A DNA stretch of 64,000 bases from Brachybacterium huguangmaarense (GCF_025725725.1 NZ_CP107020.1:1674001-1738000), one strand, 5' to 3'; numbered from the stretch's first letter, positions 1 through 8,153 are shown. The notes: generated by a model from the sequence alone, not told the origin. Numbers and translations: made by a program.

Positions 1-347
1 GCCCCGTCGACGTGCGGCGCGAGGCCGCGGCCCAGACGCCGGAGGCCAGCGCCGCGATCGCCCGACGTGTCGCCCGGGCACGGGACCGCCAGGCCGCACG
101 GTTCGCCCACGAGCCGTGGTCGCTCAACGCCCAGATCCCCGGCCCGCGCCTGCGACGCGACCTCGCGCCCGCCCGCGGCGAGCAGCGTCTGCTCGACCGG
201 GCCGTCGAGACCGGACGGCTGACCCTGCGCGGACACGACCGTGTGCTCCGGGTGGCCTGGACGCTCGCGGACCTCGAGGGCTGCGAGCGTCCCGGCGCCG
301 AGCACATCGGGCACGCCCTGGCCCTGCGCGGAGGCGAGGCCCGATGA
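1..347 (+). CDS. ComM/YifB-type Mg-chelatase-like AAA ATPase, C-terminal end (partial)
   Basis: Only the last 115 or so residues are in the window; the frame is already open at base 1. The visible part matches the C-terminal Mg-chelatase domain of the YifB/ComM family: arginine-rich helix with 'IARRVARARDRQ', then 'LNAQIPG', and the closing 'RGHDRVLRVAWTLADLEG'. In other bacteria ComM is a helicase that drives branch migration during natural transformation. The stop overlaps the dprA start (ATGA), which fits a comM-dprA transformation/recombination operon. The Walker motifs lie upstream of the window and cannot be checked. Confidence 0.85.
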   Translation, partial: PVDVRREAAAQTPEASAAIARRVARARDRQAARFAHEPWSLNAQIPGPRLRRDLAPARGEQRLLDRAVETGRLTLRGHDRVLRVAWTLADLEGCERPGAEHIGHALALRGGEAR

Positions 348-1603
348 GCGGGCCGGCGCAGCCGCCCGCCGTCGGACCGTCACGTGCCGCCGAGGGAGCC
401 GAGGCACGGCGCGCCCGTGCGGCATGGTCCCACCTCGCCGAGCCGACCGATGCGGCGGCCCATCTGCTGTGCCGCACCGTCGGGCATGTCGCCGCGCTCG
501 AGCTGGTCCGCGACGGGAGACCCCGGGGCCTGCTCGCGGCCCTCGCCGGCGTCGAGCTGCCCACCGAGGTGGCAGACGCCGCGTCCGGCGGCGGCCACGT
601 GCCGTCGGCGGGAGCCCGACGGGTCGAGACGGCGCTCGCCCGGTGGCGGGCCCGCCTGGCCGCCCTCGATCTCGATGCCGAGCTCGACCGGACCGCCCGG
701 CGCGGCATCCGGCTGCTGATCCCGGGCGATCCCGAGTGGCCGGACGCGCTGGACGACCTCGGCGACACGATCCCGCACGGGCTGTGGGCCGCCGGCCCCC
801 GCAGCCTCGCCGCTCTCGTCGCGCCCGGCCGGGCCGTCGCCCTCGTCGGCTCGCGCGCCTGCACCCCCTACGGCGAGGACATGGCGTGCTCGCTCGGCGG
901 CGCCCTGGCCGACCGCGGGGTCTGCGTCGTCTCGGGCGGCGCCTACGGGATCGACGCGGCCGCTCACCGCGGGGCCCTCTCGGCCCCGGACGGCGGCGGC
1001 ACCCTCGCGGTCCTCGCGGGCGGGCTCGACGCCCTCTATCCGCGCGGCAACACGCGGCTGCTCGAGGCCGTCCGGGAACGTCACCTGCTCGTCTCCGAGG
1101 CGCCGTGCGGGACGACCCCCACGCGCTGGCGCTTCCTGGCCCGCAATCGCCTGATCGCGGCCCTGACCGGGGCGACCGTGGTCGTCGAGGCCTCGTGGCG
1201 CTCGGGCGCCCTCTCGACGGCCCGTCACGCCGACGACCTCTCGCGCCCCGTGGGCGCCGTGCCCGGACCGGTGACCTCGGCCGCCTCGGCCGGCTGCCAC
1301 CGGTTGATCCGCGACCGCGGCGCCGTGCTCGTCACGGAGGCGGCCGACGTGCTCGAGCTCGTGCACGGAGGACCTCCCGCGGCGGATCCCGGCGCCGCCC
1401 GGCAGGACGAGCTGGATCTGCTCACCCCGCTCGACCGGCGCGTGCTCGACGGGATCCCGCCGCGCTCCTGGGCGAGCCTCGCCTCCCTCGCCCTCGAGTG
1501 CGCGCTCGCGCCCGAGGCGGTCGCGGCCGCCGTCGCCCGGCTCGAGCTGCTCGGTCTCGCCCGCACGAGCGGCGAGCGCGTGCAGCGGGCGCGGCGTCCC
1601 TGA
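344..1603 (+). CDS. dprA: DNA-processing protein DprA
   Basis: A 419-residue DprA/Smf protein. DprA binds single-stranded DNA and loads RecA on it during transformation. The Rossmann-like core is visible at about residues 140-330: 'LIPGDPEWPDAL', 'VALVGSRACTPYG', 'VSGGAYGIDAAAHRGAL' and 'ARNRLIAALTGATVVVEA'. The last 60 or so residues look like the winged-helix tail ('LTPLDRRVLDGIP'). The ATG overlaps the stop of the upstream ATPase gene by one ATGA unit, which sets the start. An N-terminal stretch of about 100 residues before the core is Ala/Arg rich and less conserved. xerC follows 50 bases later, the usual actinobacterial order. Confidence 0.95.
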   Translation: MSGPAQPPAVGPSRAAEGAEARRARAAWSHLAEPTDAAAHLLCRTVGHVAALELVRDGRPRGLLAALAGVELPTEVADAASGGGHVPSAGARRVETALARWRARLAALDLDAELDRTARRGIRLLIPGDPEWPDALDDLGDTIPHGLWAAGPRSLAALVAPGRAVALVGSRACTPYGEDMACSLGGALADRGVCVVSGGAYGIDAAAHRGALSAPDGGGTLAVLAGGLDALYPRGNTRLLEAVRERHLLVSEAPCGTTPTRWRFLARNRLIAALTGATVVVEASWRSGALSTARHADDLSRPVGAVPGPVTSAASAGCHRLIRDRGAVLVTEAADVLELVHGGPPAADPGAARQDELDLLTPLDRRVLDGIPPRSWASLASLALECALAPEAVAAAVARLELLGLARTSGERVQRARRP

Positions 1604-1653
1604 GACACCGCAGCGCGGTTCGCTGCGCCGTGACGTCTGGGAGACTGGAGCGC

Positions 1654-2688
1654 ATGGCGGAGCACGAGGCCTCGCAGGCGCACGCGGTGACGGAGGCGGA
1701 GTCCGACCTGCTCGAGCAGTACCGGCGCCATCTCGCCCTCGAGCGCGGACGCTCCCCCCACACCGTGCGCGGCTACCTGCGCGAGGCCACGACGCTGCTC
1801 GTCCACCTGCGGGAGGTCGAGCGCATCGACGTCGAGGAGCTCGACATCGCCGCCCTGCGCTCCTGGCTCGGCGCGCGCGCCGCCGGGGGCGCCGCGACCT
1901 CGACCCTCGCGCGCTCCGCCGCGGCCGCCCGCACCTTCACCGCGTTCCTCACGGCGACCGGCCGCCTGGACCACGACCCGGGCGTGCGCCTGCACCCGCC
2001 CCGCCGCGGCCGCCACCTGCCCGCCGTGCTCACGACCGAGCAGGCCGGCCGCCTCATGCACGCCCCCGCGGACGCCGCGGCGCACGACGACGCGCCCGAC
2101 CCCCGTCACGCCGCGATCGTGCTGCGCGATGTGGCCGTGCTCGAGCTGCTGTACTCGAGCGGGTTGCGCGTCTCCGAGCTGGTCGCCCTCGACCTCGACA
2201 GCATCGACCACGAGCAGCGCACCGTGCGGGTGCTCGGCAAGGGTTCGAAGGAGCGGATCGTGCCCGTCGGCATCCCCGCGCTGCGCGCCGTCGAGACGTG
2301 GGTGGGGACCGGACGCCCCGTGCTCGCACCGGCGCCCGCGCCCGCGCCCCGAGGCCCGCAGCAGGGCGCCGGCACCGGCCGGCTCCCGGGCCCCGCCCCG
2401 CGCCCGGGCGGTCATGCCCTGTTCCTCGGCGTGCGCGGGGCACGGCTCGGGGACCGCGCGGTGCGCGACCTCGTGCGCGAGGCGACCGCCGAGGCGGGCA
2501 TCTCGCGGCACGTCACCCCGCACACCCTGCGACACAGCGCCGCCACCCACCTGGTCGAGGGCGGGGCGGATCTGCGCAGCGTCCAGGACTATCTCGGCCA
2601 CTCCTCGCTCGCGACCACGCAGATCTACACCCACGTCTCGGCCGCCCGCCTGCGCGAGACGATCGAGCAGGCCCACCCCCGCGCCTGA
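1654..2688 (+). CDS. xerC: Tyrosine recombinase XerC
   Basis: 344-residue tyrosine recombinase, expected to resolve chromosome dimers at dif together with a partner Xer protein and FtsK. The N-terminal SAM-like DNA-binding domain covers about 15-105. All catalytic residues are visible: R172 in 'SGLRVSEL', K196 in 'GKGSKERIVP', H290 and R293 in 'HTLRHSAATHL', H316 in 'LGHSSLATTQIYTH' and nucleophile Y325. A Pro/Ala/Gly-rich stretch at about 224-252 between the lysine hairpin and the HxxR helix makes it longer than the usual roughly 300 residues. Start ATG follows 'ggagactggagcgc'. XerC and XerD are hard to tell apart by motif; the dprA neighbourhood favours XerC. Confidence 0.92.
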   Translation: MAEHEASQAHAVTEAESDLLEQYRRHLALERGRSPHTVRGYLREATTLLVHLREVERIDVEELDIAALRSWLGARAAGGAATSTLARSAAAARTFTAFLTATGRLDHDPGVRLHPPRRGRHLPAVLTTEQAGRLMHAPADAAAHDDAPDPRHAAIVLRDVAVLELLYSSGLRVSELVALDLDSIDHEQRTVRVLGKGSKERIVPVGIPALRAVETWVGTGRPVLAPAPAPAPRGPQQGAGTGRLPGPAPRPGGHALFLGVRGARLGDRAVRDLVREATAEAGISRHVTPHTLRHSAATHLVEGGADLRSVQDYLGHSSLATTQIYTHVSAARLRETIEQAHPRA

Positions 2689-2847
2689 GAGGACGGAGGC
2701 ACTCCGAGAGGAGGCGGGGGAGGGTGCCTTCGCTCGTGGCGCTGCCCGACACCGAGCCCCTCGCGCGGATCGGCGAGGTCGCCGACGCGGTGTCCTGGTG
2801 AGAGTGGACGATCCTCGACGACCGGCGCCGACGAGCGGCCCTGGGCG

Positions 2848-3627
2848 TCACTCCGCGTCGTCCTCGACGCCCTCCGCCGTGATGATCGTGACGCCCAGGG
2901 CGCTCGCCTCGGCGACCGTGTCCTGAGGGGCATCGCTCGTGGTGACGATCGCGTCGAGATCCACGAGGTCGCCGAAGCGATGGGCCGCGGTGCGGGCGAA
3001 CTTGTCCCCGGCGGCCACCAGGACCGTCCGGTGCGCGGAGGCGAGAACAGCCCGCTTGACCTGAGCCTCGCCCCAGTCCGCCACCGTCAGGCCGGTGTCG
3101 AACCGGGCGGCGCACGAGCCGACGAAGGCCCAGTCGAAGCGCATGTCGCGGATGGCCCGCTCGGCGTCGGCCGGAGCGAACGACAGGTCGTCGTGACCGA
3201 CGGGCCCGCCGGGGACGATCACCTGATCGCCCGGCCTGGACGCCAGAGCGGCCGCGGCGTGGAGGGACAGGGCGAGCGCCGTCACACCCCGGCCCGACAG
3301 CTCGCGGGCGACGGCGAGAGCGGTGGTGCCGTTGTCGATCAGCACGCAGTCCCCGGGCTCCACGAGGCCCGCAGCAGCGCCCGCGAGCGCTCGTTTCGTG
3401 GGAGCGTGCTCGGCCTGCCGCAGTTCGAAGGGATACCTCGCACCGCGCGACGGGACGGGGGCAGCGCCTCCTCGCACGCGCTGCACGGCACCACGCTCGG
3501 ACAGCTCCGCGAGGTCACGGCGCACGGTGATCGCCGACGCTCCCGTCAGGGTCACGAGGTCGTCGACGCTGCGGAGCCCCGACTCCACCGATCTGATGAT
3601 CAGTTTCTGCCGTTGTGATCGTTGCAC
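2848..3627 (-). CDS. DeoR/GlpR-family transcriptional regulator
   Basis: 259 residues from the GTG at 3627, typical for the family. The N-terminal helix-turn-helix covers about 5-60 ('SVDDLVTLTGASAITVRRDL', 'ERGAVQRVRGGA'); the C-terminal DeoR sensor domain covers about 75-250 with the sugar-phosphate-binding type segment 'VLIDNGTTALAVAREL'. I prefer GTG 3627 because a good -10 hexamer (TATGAT, 3646-3641 on the minus strand) covers the alternative ATG at 3645, and the distance from GTG to 'QRQKLI' matches the family. It is divergent from an MFS transporter gene with only 29 bases between the starts, so it probably represses that gene in response to a phosphorylated sugar (inference). Confidence 0.85.
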   Translation of the reverse strand: MQRSQRQKLIIRSVESGLRSVDDLVTLTGASAITVRRDLAELSERGAVQRVRGGAAPVPSRGARYPFELRQAEHAPTKRALAGAAAGLVEPGDCVLIDNGTTALAVARELSGRGVTALALSLHAAAALASRPGDQVIVPGGPVGHDDLSFAPADAERAIRDMRFDWAFVGSCAARFDTGLTVADWGEAQVKRAVLASAHRTVLVAAGDKFARTAAHRFGDLVDLDAIVTTSDAPQDTVAEASALGVTIITAEGVEDDAE

Positions 3628-3643
3628 GTGATCATTATGGATC
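3597..3643. promoter_or_regulatory. Candidate DeoR operator: TGATC repeats with a divergent promoter
   Basis: TGATC occurs at 3597-3601, 3616-3620 and 3629-3633 (the last within palindromic TGATCA), and a GGATC copy lies at 3639-3643. This AT-richer patch spans the start of the regulator gene and the gap to the MFS gene. A minus-strand -10 box (TATGAT) lies at 3646-3641. DeoR-family operators often consist of short repeats, so autorepression and control of the MFS gene is a reasonable inference; the half-site assignment is not proven. Confidence 0.45.
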
Positions 3644-3656
3644 ATACGGTCGCTTG

Positions 3657-4838
3657 ATGTCTGACGGTTCGAGAGCTGCCCGGAGCGGCACGGTCGGGGT
3701 CGGCGTGCTGTTCGCCAGCAACGGCGCGCTCTTCGCGGCGCTGCTGCCCTGGTACCCGCTGCTGACCGGACGCCTGGGACTGACCGCGACCCAGTTCGGA
3801 CTGGTCGTGGCCTCCTTCGCGGTCGGCGCACTCGCCTCCTCGGCGCTGCCGGCCCGGCTGATCGCGCGTCTGGGCCCAGTGCAGGTCTCGCTGCTGGGAA
3901 CGGTCGTGCTCGCCGCAGCGGTCGCTGCCGTGGCCTGGGCACCCGCCGGCTGGGCCTTCGCCCTCGCGCTCTTCGTCGCGGGGTTCGTCGACGCGATCGT
4001 CGACGTGGCCCAGAACGTGGCCGGGGTGCGGGTGCAGGACACCGCCGGCCGCCCGATCCTGTCCTCGATGCACGCTCTGTGGAGCCTCGGCGGGGTGGCG
4101 AGCGGAGCACTGTCCACCGTCAGCGCCGCGAGCGGCGTCGACGCCCGTCTCCACCTCGCGATCCTCGCCGTCGCGGGGATCGTGCTGGTGACCCTGGGGG
4201 GCCGGCTGATCGGCCCGCTGGCCGACGACCCGCCGGTGGACGCCAGCGCGAGCCCGTCGGAGGCGTGGCGTCGACGCTGGCGCTCGGTCGCGGCCGTCGC
4301 GCTGCCGCTGGTGGTCGTCGCGATCTGCGGGACGATGGTCGAGGACGTGGCCAACAACTGGGCGGCCGTGTCCGGAGTCCGGCTCGCCGGGCTCGACGCC
4401 GCCGTCGCCGGGGCCGCGTTCACGGTGACGATCGGCAGCCAGTGCGCAGGACGGTTCAGCGGCGATCTCCTGATCGAGCGGGTCGGCGCGGGGCGGGTGG
4501 CGCGCCTCGGCGGGGCGCTGATAGCGCTCGGCGGCGTGCGGGTCGCCTGCGCCGCGAACCCCCTGCCGCTGTTCGCGGGACTCGCGATGACCGGCTACGG
4601 CTCGGCGACGTTGGTGCCGAGCGCCGTCAAAGCCGCGGCCCGCCTCCCCGGGGTCGGGCAAGGCGGCGGGGTCACGATCATCAGCTGGCTCATGCGCGTC
4701 GGCTTCCTCGCCACCAGCCCGATCATCGGCGCGGTCACCGATGCCGCGGGCCTCCGCTGGGGCATGGGGATCCTCATCCCGATCGGCGTCACCGCCGTGG
4801 CCCTGGCCGGGGCCCTCGACCGGGACCGTGCACGATGA
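3657..4838 (+). CDS. MFS transporter
   Basis: 393-residue integral membrane protein with about 12 hydrophobic segments spread over the whole length ('GVGVLFASNGALFAALLPWY' at the N-terminus, 'GATLVP'-like loops later). Fold and length fit the major facilitator superfamily, closest in style to the YbjJ/FucP-like permeases that move sugars or small organic compounds. The substrate cannot be read from sequence. ATG 3657 is the first good start; there is no clear ribosome-binding site, so translation may be leaderless. Its stop overlaps the start of the HAD phosphatase gene (ATGA), so the two are co-translated. The adjacent DeoR-type regulator and phosphatase suggest uptake of a sugar or polyol. 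Confidence 0.85.
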   Translation: MSDGSRAARSGTVGVGVLFASNGALFAALLPWYPLLTGRLGLTATQFGLVVASFAVGALASSALPARLIARLGPVQVSLLGTVVLAAAVAAVAWAPAGWAFALALFVAGFVDAIVDVAQNVAGVRVQDTAGRPILSSMHALWSLGGVASGALSTVSAASGVDARLHLAILAVAGIVLVTLGGRLIGPLADDPPVDASASPSEAWRRRWRSVAAVALPLVVVAICGTMVEDVANNWAAVSGVRLAGLDAAVAGAAFTVTIGSQCAGRFSGDLLIERVGAGRVARLGGALIALGGVRVACAANPLPLFAGLAMTGYGSATLVPSAVKAAARLPGVGQGGGVTIISWLMRVGFLATSPIIGAVTDAAGLRWGMGILIPIGVTAVALAGALDRDRAR

Positions 4839-5719
4839 GCGGGGGCCTGCGACCCACGACATACCGGATCCGGCTCGTGGCCGTGGACATGGACGGCACG
4901 TTCCTCGACGCGGCGGGCGAGTACGACAGGGATCGGTTCGCCGCCCTCCATGCAGGGCTCCGACGGAGCGGCGTCCGGTTCGTCGTGGCCAGCGGGAACC
5001 AGTACGCGGCGCTGCGCCGACACTTCGCCGACCACCCCGACGTGCTCTACATCGCCGAGAACGGCGCCCTGACCGGCACCACGGCCCGCATCCTGCGTAC
5101 CTGCCCGTTCCCGCCGGCCGATGCCGCGCGAGCGGTCGCGATCACCGCACGCCTGCCCTCGGTGTCCACCCTGGTCTGCACCGCCGGAGCGGCCTACGCC
5201 CTGCGGTCCGGGGGCCCCGGGCGTGACGAGCGCCTGCGCCGCTACTACGCCCGGATCCGTCTCGTCGACACCTTCGAGGAGGTCCGCGAGCCCGTCCTCA
5301 AGCTCGCGCTCAGCTGTCCCCGGGACGCCACCGAGGCGATCCGGACGCAGCTGTCCGAGGCCCTGCCGCCCGGCTGTACGGCGACCTCCAGCGGGCACGG
5401 GTCGATCGACATCGTCCCGACCGGCTCGAACAAGGGCACGGCGCTGGCCTGGCTCGGGAACCGACTCGGGATCCGCCGGGACCACATGGTCGCGTTCGGA
5501 GACGGCGGCAACGACCTCGAGATGCTCGCCTACGCGGGCACCGGGATCGCCATGGCCAACGCGCCCGCCTCCGTCCGCGCGACATCCGACCGGGTCACCG
5601 GCAGCAACGACGAGGCGGGGGTCCTCACCTGGCTCGAGCATCACCGGCACCTGTGGGACGCGCCGGGATCGCCGGGACCCCGCTTCGCCCCGCCGCCCAC
5701 CCGACAGGAGAGGTCATGA
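4835..5719 (+). CDS. Cof-type HAD-IIB family hydrolase
   Basis: 294-residue haloacid-dehalogenase phosphatase of the Cof/HAD-IIB class. Motif I 'VAVDMDGTFLD' gives the nucleophilic and acid/base Asp pair; motif II lies in 'VVASGNQYAALRRHF'; motif III is the Lys of 'GSNKGTALAWL'; motif IV is 'FGDGGNDLEMLAYAG'. Such enzymes act in the cytoplasm on phosphorylated sugars or related small metabolites. The start overlaps the MFS stop and its own stop overlaps the following small gene, so it sits in the middle of a tightly coupled three-gene unit. A role in removing phosphate from the imported sugar or from a toxic intermediate is inference. Confidence 0.88.
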   Translation: MSGGLRPTTYRIRLVAVDMDGTFLDAAGEYDRDRFAALHAGLRRSGVRFVVASGNQYAALRRHFADHPDVLYIAENGALTGTTARILRTCPFPPADAARAVAITARLPSVSTLVCTAGAAYALRSGGPGRDERLRRYYARIRLVDTFEEVREPVLKLALSCPRDATEAIRTQLSEALPPGCTATSSGHGSIDIVPTGSNKGTALAWLGNRLGIRRDHMVAFGDGGNDLEMLAYAGTGIAMANAPASVRATSDRVTGSNDEAGVLTWLEHHRHLWDAPGSPGPRFAPPPTRQERS

Positions 5720-5919
5720 CAGACCGACACCGCACCAGCGACGATCCGACCGTCGGCAGCAGCCGCCCGCCCGGCCCGAGCGGCTGGTTCGACCGTTTCC
5801 TCGACCGGGCTCTCCGGAAGGGCGAGACCGACGGCGCGTGGTGGCTGCTGGACAACCTCGAACCGGGATCGGAGGACGGAGAGCCCTCACGTCCCCCGCG
5901 CCCCGACCCCGGCCACTGA
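5716..5919 (+). CDS. Small uncharacterised protein, 67 residues
   Basis: Not recognised. The ATG overlaps the stop of the HAD phosphatase gene (ATGA) and 'gacaggagaggtc' just upstream is a good ribosome-binding site, both supporting a real gene. The N- and C-terminal thirds are Pro/Ser/Asp-rich and probably disordered; the middle 'GWFDRFLDRALRKGETDGAW' could form an amphipathic helix followed by 'WLLDNLEPG'. No signal peptide or membrane segment. It may be a small partner of the transporter or phosphatase; no function is claimed. Confidence 0.6.
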   Translation: MTDRHRTSDDPTVGSSRPPGPSGWFDRFLDRALRKGETDGAWWLLDNLEPGSEDGEPSRPPRPDPGH

Positions 5920-6029
5920 TCTCGCACCGGGCCGGCGAGCACTGCCGCGCGCCGACAGTCCGATGCCCACCACCTCGCACCACCACCCCGAGCTCAGCGA
6001 CGTCTCCCTCCGACCGCCACCCGGCACGA

Positions 6030-6767
6030 TCAGCGGATGGCCGAGAGGACTGCCGTCCCGACGCCCACGATCCGCGGCGGCGCGACCGCCGAGCCTGCAC
6101 CCGGCGTGCGCGGGGCCGCGCCCCCGCTGTCGTCGCGAGCGCCTCCGGCCGCACCGGGCGCCGCTCCCTCGAGCGGCAGCAGCACGCTCGGACCGCGCGG
6201 CGCGAGCAGGAGCATCGGATCGACGTAGGTCGCCGAGCCGTAGCGCGCCCCGAGATGGAGGCACACGGCCGTGCCGCAGTGCGAGACGCCGGAGGTCTCG
6301 AGCGTCCCGATCACCGTGCCCGCCGCGACCCTCTGACCCGCCGCGACGCTGCCGACCACGGGCTCGTAGGTCGACACGAGACCTCCGGCGTGGAGGACCG
6401 AGACCGTGCCCCGCCCCGCGACGACTCCCGAGAAGCGCACCACGCCGTCATCGACCGCCCGCACCTCCCTCGTGCCGCCGACGAGATCCACCCCGCGATG
6501 CCCCGCCGCATACGGCGTGGGAGGAGCCTCGAAGGCCCGCACCATGCGGTGGGGCGGGGCGAGCGGCCACTGCCAGAGCGGCGTCGGCGGCTCGGCCGCC
6601 GCCCGCGGCGCGATCAGCATGCCCATCACCAGGACGAGGGCCACGAGCAGAGCCCTCCCGGACCGGCGGGCTCGGCGAGCGCGCTGCCGCCTGCGCGAGC
6701 CGACGGCTGTCGAGCGCGGGGCGGCCCCGGGAGGTCGAGGCGGCGGGGGAGAGGCGGGTGCGGGCAT
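6030..6767 (-). CDS. M23-family peptidase-like secreted protein (LytM domain)
   Basis: 245 residues from ATG 6767; an upstream ATG at 6791 is possible. A basic N-terminus, hydrophobic segment at about 39-52 and 'PRAAAEP' look like a signal peptide, so the protein is probably exported to the cell wall. The LytM/peptidase M23 fold covers about 60-190, with zinc-ligand motif HxxxD at H90-D94 ('GHRGVDLVG'). The second motif, normally HxH, reads C169-L-H171 ('CLHLGARYG'), so one His is replaced by Cys. The last 55 residues are Ala/Gly/Pro rich. M23 genes beside rpsB are common in actinobacteria. Hydrolysis of peptidoglycan peptide bonds is likely but not certain given the Cys. Confidence 0.88.
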   Translation of the reverse strand: MPAPASPPPPRPPGAAPRSTAVGSRRRQRARRARRSGRALLVALVLVMGMLIAPRAAAEPPTPLWQWPLAPPHRMVRAFEAPPTPYAAGHRGVDLVGGTREVRAVDDGVVRFSGVVAGRGTVSVLHAGGLVSTYEPVVGSVAAGQRVAAGTVIGTLETSGVSHCGTAVCLHLGARYGSATYVDPMLLLAPRGPSVLLPLEGAAPGAAGGARDDSGGAAPRTPGAGSAVAPPRIVGVGTAVLSAIR

Positions 6768-7136
6768 GTGCCCACCGTCGCGCCGCCGCACGGCGCCCGC
6801 CAGCGCGCTGCCGCCGCGGGGGATGACCGGGCCGTGGGGAGGGAGCGGTCACAGCCCGGAGGGATGCCGCATCGTCCTCGCTCGGATAGACTCGTCTCAG
6901 CATCCGGTGTGCCCGGATGACTTCGCGTGCCCGTCGCGGCACCCGGCCATCGGTCCTCGGACCCCGCCTCGGCGCCTGCGGGCGCCCCTCGGCGGGACCG
7001 CGGGCGGTCGGGGCCAGGGCACCAGGCCCGTCGCCGTCCGGTGACGGGGAGAACCGTCAACATCGGTCCTGCGCCGAGACCTCGGACGCCCCTCGGGTGC
7101 GCCGGGCGAGCCCAGGGCCGCGGAAAGAGGACACTC
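6768..7136. other. Divergent gap holding the rpsB promoter and leader
   Basis: No gene is supported here. It separates the minus-strand M23 gene from rpsB. A -10-like TAGACT lies at 6887-6892, which would give an rpsB leader of about 240 nt. The leader is very GC-rich with several possible short hairpins, consistent with but not proof of ribosomal-protein autoregulation. Confidence 0.5.
6887..6892 (+). promoter_or_regulatory. Putative rpsB -10 box (TAGACT)
   Basis: TAGACT fits the actinobacterial TAnnnT pattern; no convincing -35 element is seen. It is the best candidate in the gap upstream of rpsB. Confidence 0.4.
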
Positions 7137-8066
7137 ATGGCAGTCGTCACCATGCGTCAGCTCCTGGAGAGCGGCGTCCACTTCGGTCACCAGACCCGTC
7201 GTTGGAACCCGAAGATGAAGCGCTTCATCTTCACCGAGCGCAACGGCATCTACATCGTCGACCTGATGCAGACGCTCACCTACATCGACTCGGCGTACGA
7301 GTTCGTCAAGCAGACCGTCGCCCACGGCGGCTCGATCCTGTTCGTCGGCACCAAGAAGCAGGCGCAGGAGTCGATCCGCGAGCAGGCCACCCGCGTGGGC
7401 ATGCCCTTCGTCAACCAGCGCTGGCTCGGCGGCATGCTCACCAACCTGCAGACCGTCTCCTCGCGCGTGAACCGCCTCAAGGAGCTCGAGCAGATCGACT
7501 TCGACGATGTGGCCGGCTCCGGCTACACCAAGAAGGAGCTGCTCATCATGCGCCGCGAGAAGGACAAGCTCGAGCGCACCCTGGGCGGCATCCGCGACAT
7601 GGGCAAGACCCCGTCCGCGGTGTGGATCGTCGACACCAACAAGGAGCACCTCGCCGTCGACGAGGCGCAGAAGCTCAACATCCCGGTCGTCGCGATCCTC
7701 GACACCAACTGCGATCCCGACGAGGTCACCTACCCGATCCCGGGCAACGACGACGCGATCCGCTCGGTCACGCTGCTGACCCGCGTGGTCGCCGACGCCG
7801 TCGCCGCCGGCCTCCAGGCCCGTCACGAGCGCTCGACCACGGGCGAAAAGAACGTCTCGGCCGTCGACGCCGAGCCGCTCGCCGAGTGGGAGCAGGAGCT
7901 GCTCAAGCAGTCCGAGGTCCAGCAGGAGCAGGCCGCCGCCGAGGAGACCCCCACGGTCCCCGCCGCCGATGCGTCCGACGTCGAGGCCGAGACCATCATC
8001 GACGCCGAGGAGGACGCCCAGGCGTCCGCCGGCGAGACCGAGGTCCAGACCGAGCCCTCCGCGTGA
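7137..8066 (+). CDS. rpsB: 30S ribosomal protein S2
   Basis: 309-residue S2, opening with the family's '[26 protein letters not shown]' region and containing 'IYIVDLMQT', 'RWLGGMLTN' and '[19 protein letters not shown]'. S2 joins the small subunit late and helps S1 function. The core ends at about residue 245; the last 60 residues are an acidic, Ala/Glu-rich tail typical of high-GC actinobacteria. ATG 7137 follows 'cggaaagaggacactc'. A strong hairpin separates it from tsf, the conserved partner gene. Confidence 0.98.
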   Translation: MAVVTMRQLLESGVHFGHQTRRWNPKMKRFIFTERNGIYIVDLMQTLTYIDSAYEFVKQTVAHGGSILFVGTKKQAQESIREQATRVGMPFVNQRWLGGMLTNLQTVSSRVNRLKELEQIDFDDVAGSGYTKKELLIMRREKDKLERTLGGIRDMGKTPSAVWIVDTNKEHLAVDEAQKLNIPVVAILDTNCDPDEVTYPIPGNDDAIRSVTLLTRVVADAVAAGLQARHERSTTGEKNVSAVDAEPLAEWEQELLKQSEVQQEQAAAEETPTVPAADASDVEAETIIDAEEDAQASAGETEVQTEPSA

Positions 8067-8072
8067 GGTCCC

Positions 8073-8106
8073 CCGTCCGGGCGGCCCGATCCGGCCGCCC
8101 GGACGG
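8073..8106 (+). terminator. Hairpin between rpsB and tsf
   Basis: Perfect 14-bp stem (8073-8086 with 8093-8106) and 6-nt loop, followed some 15 nt later by a short T run at 8118-8122. It can act as a partial terminator that lowers tsf relative to rpsB, or as a 3' processing structure. Confidence 0.7.
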
Positions 8107-8153
8107 CCTCGTCACCATCTTTTCCGAACCTCTCCCCTCAGGAAGAAGGACAC

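Noticed and set aside
2722..2801. Short frame GTG-TGA reading '...LARIGEVADAVSW' after xerC
   Set aside because: Codes for only 26 residues, lies between convergent genes and no conserved family is recognised. It could be a remnant of a lost gene, but the evidence is too thin.
7071..7136. Search for an rpsB leader riboregulator
   Set aside because: Several GC hairpins can be drawn, but none matches a known ribosomal-protein leader by eye, so none is annotated separately.
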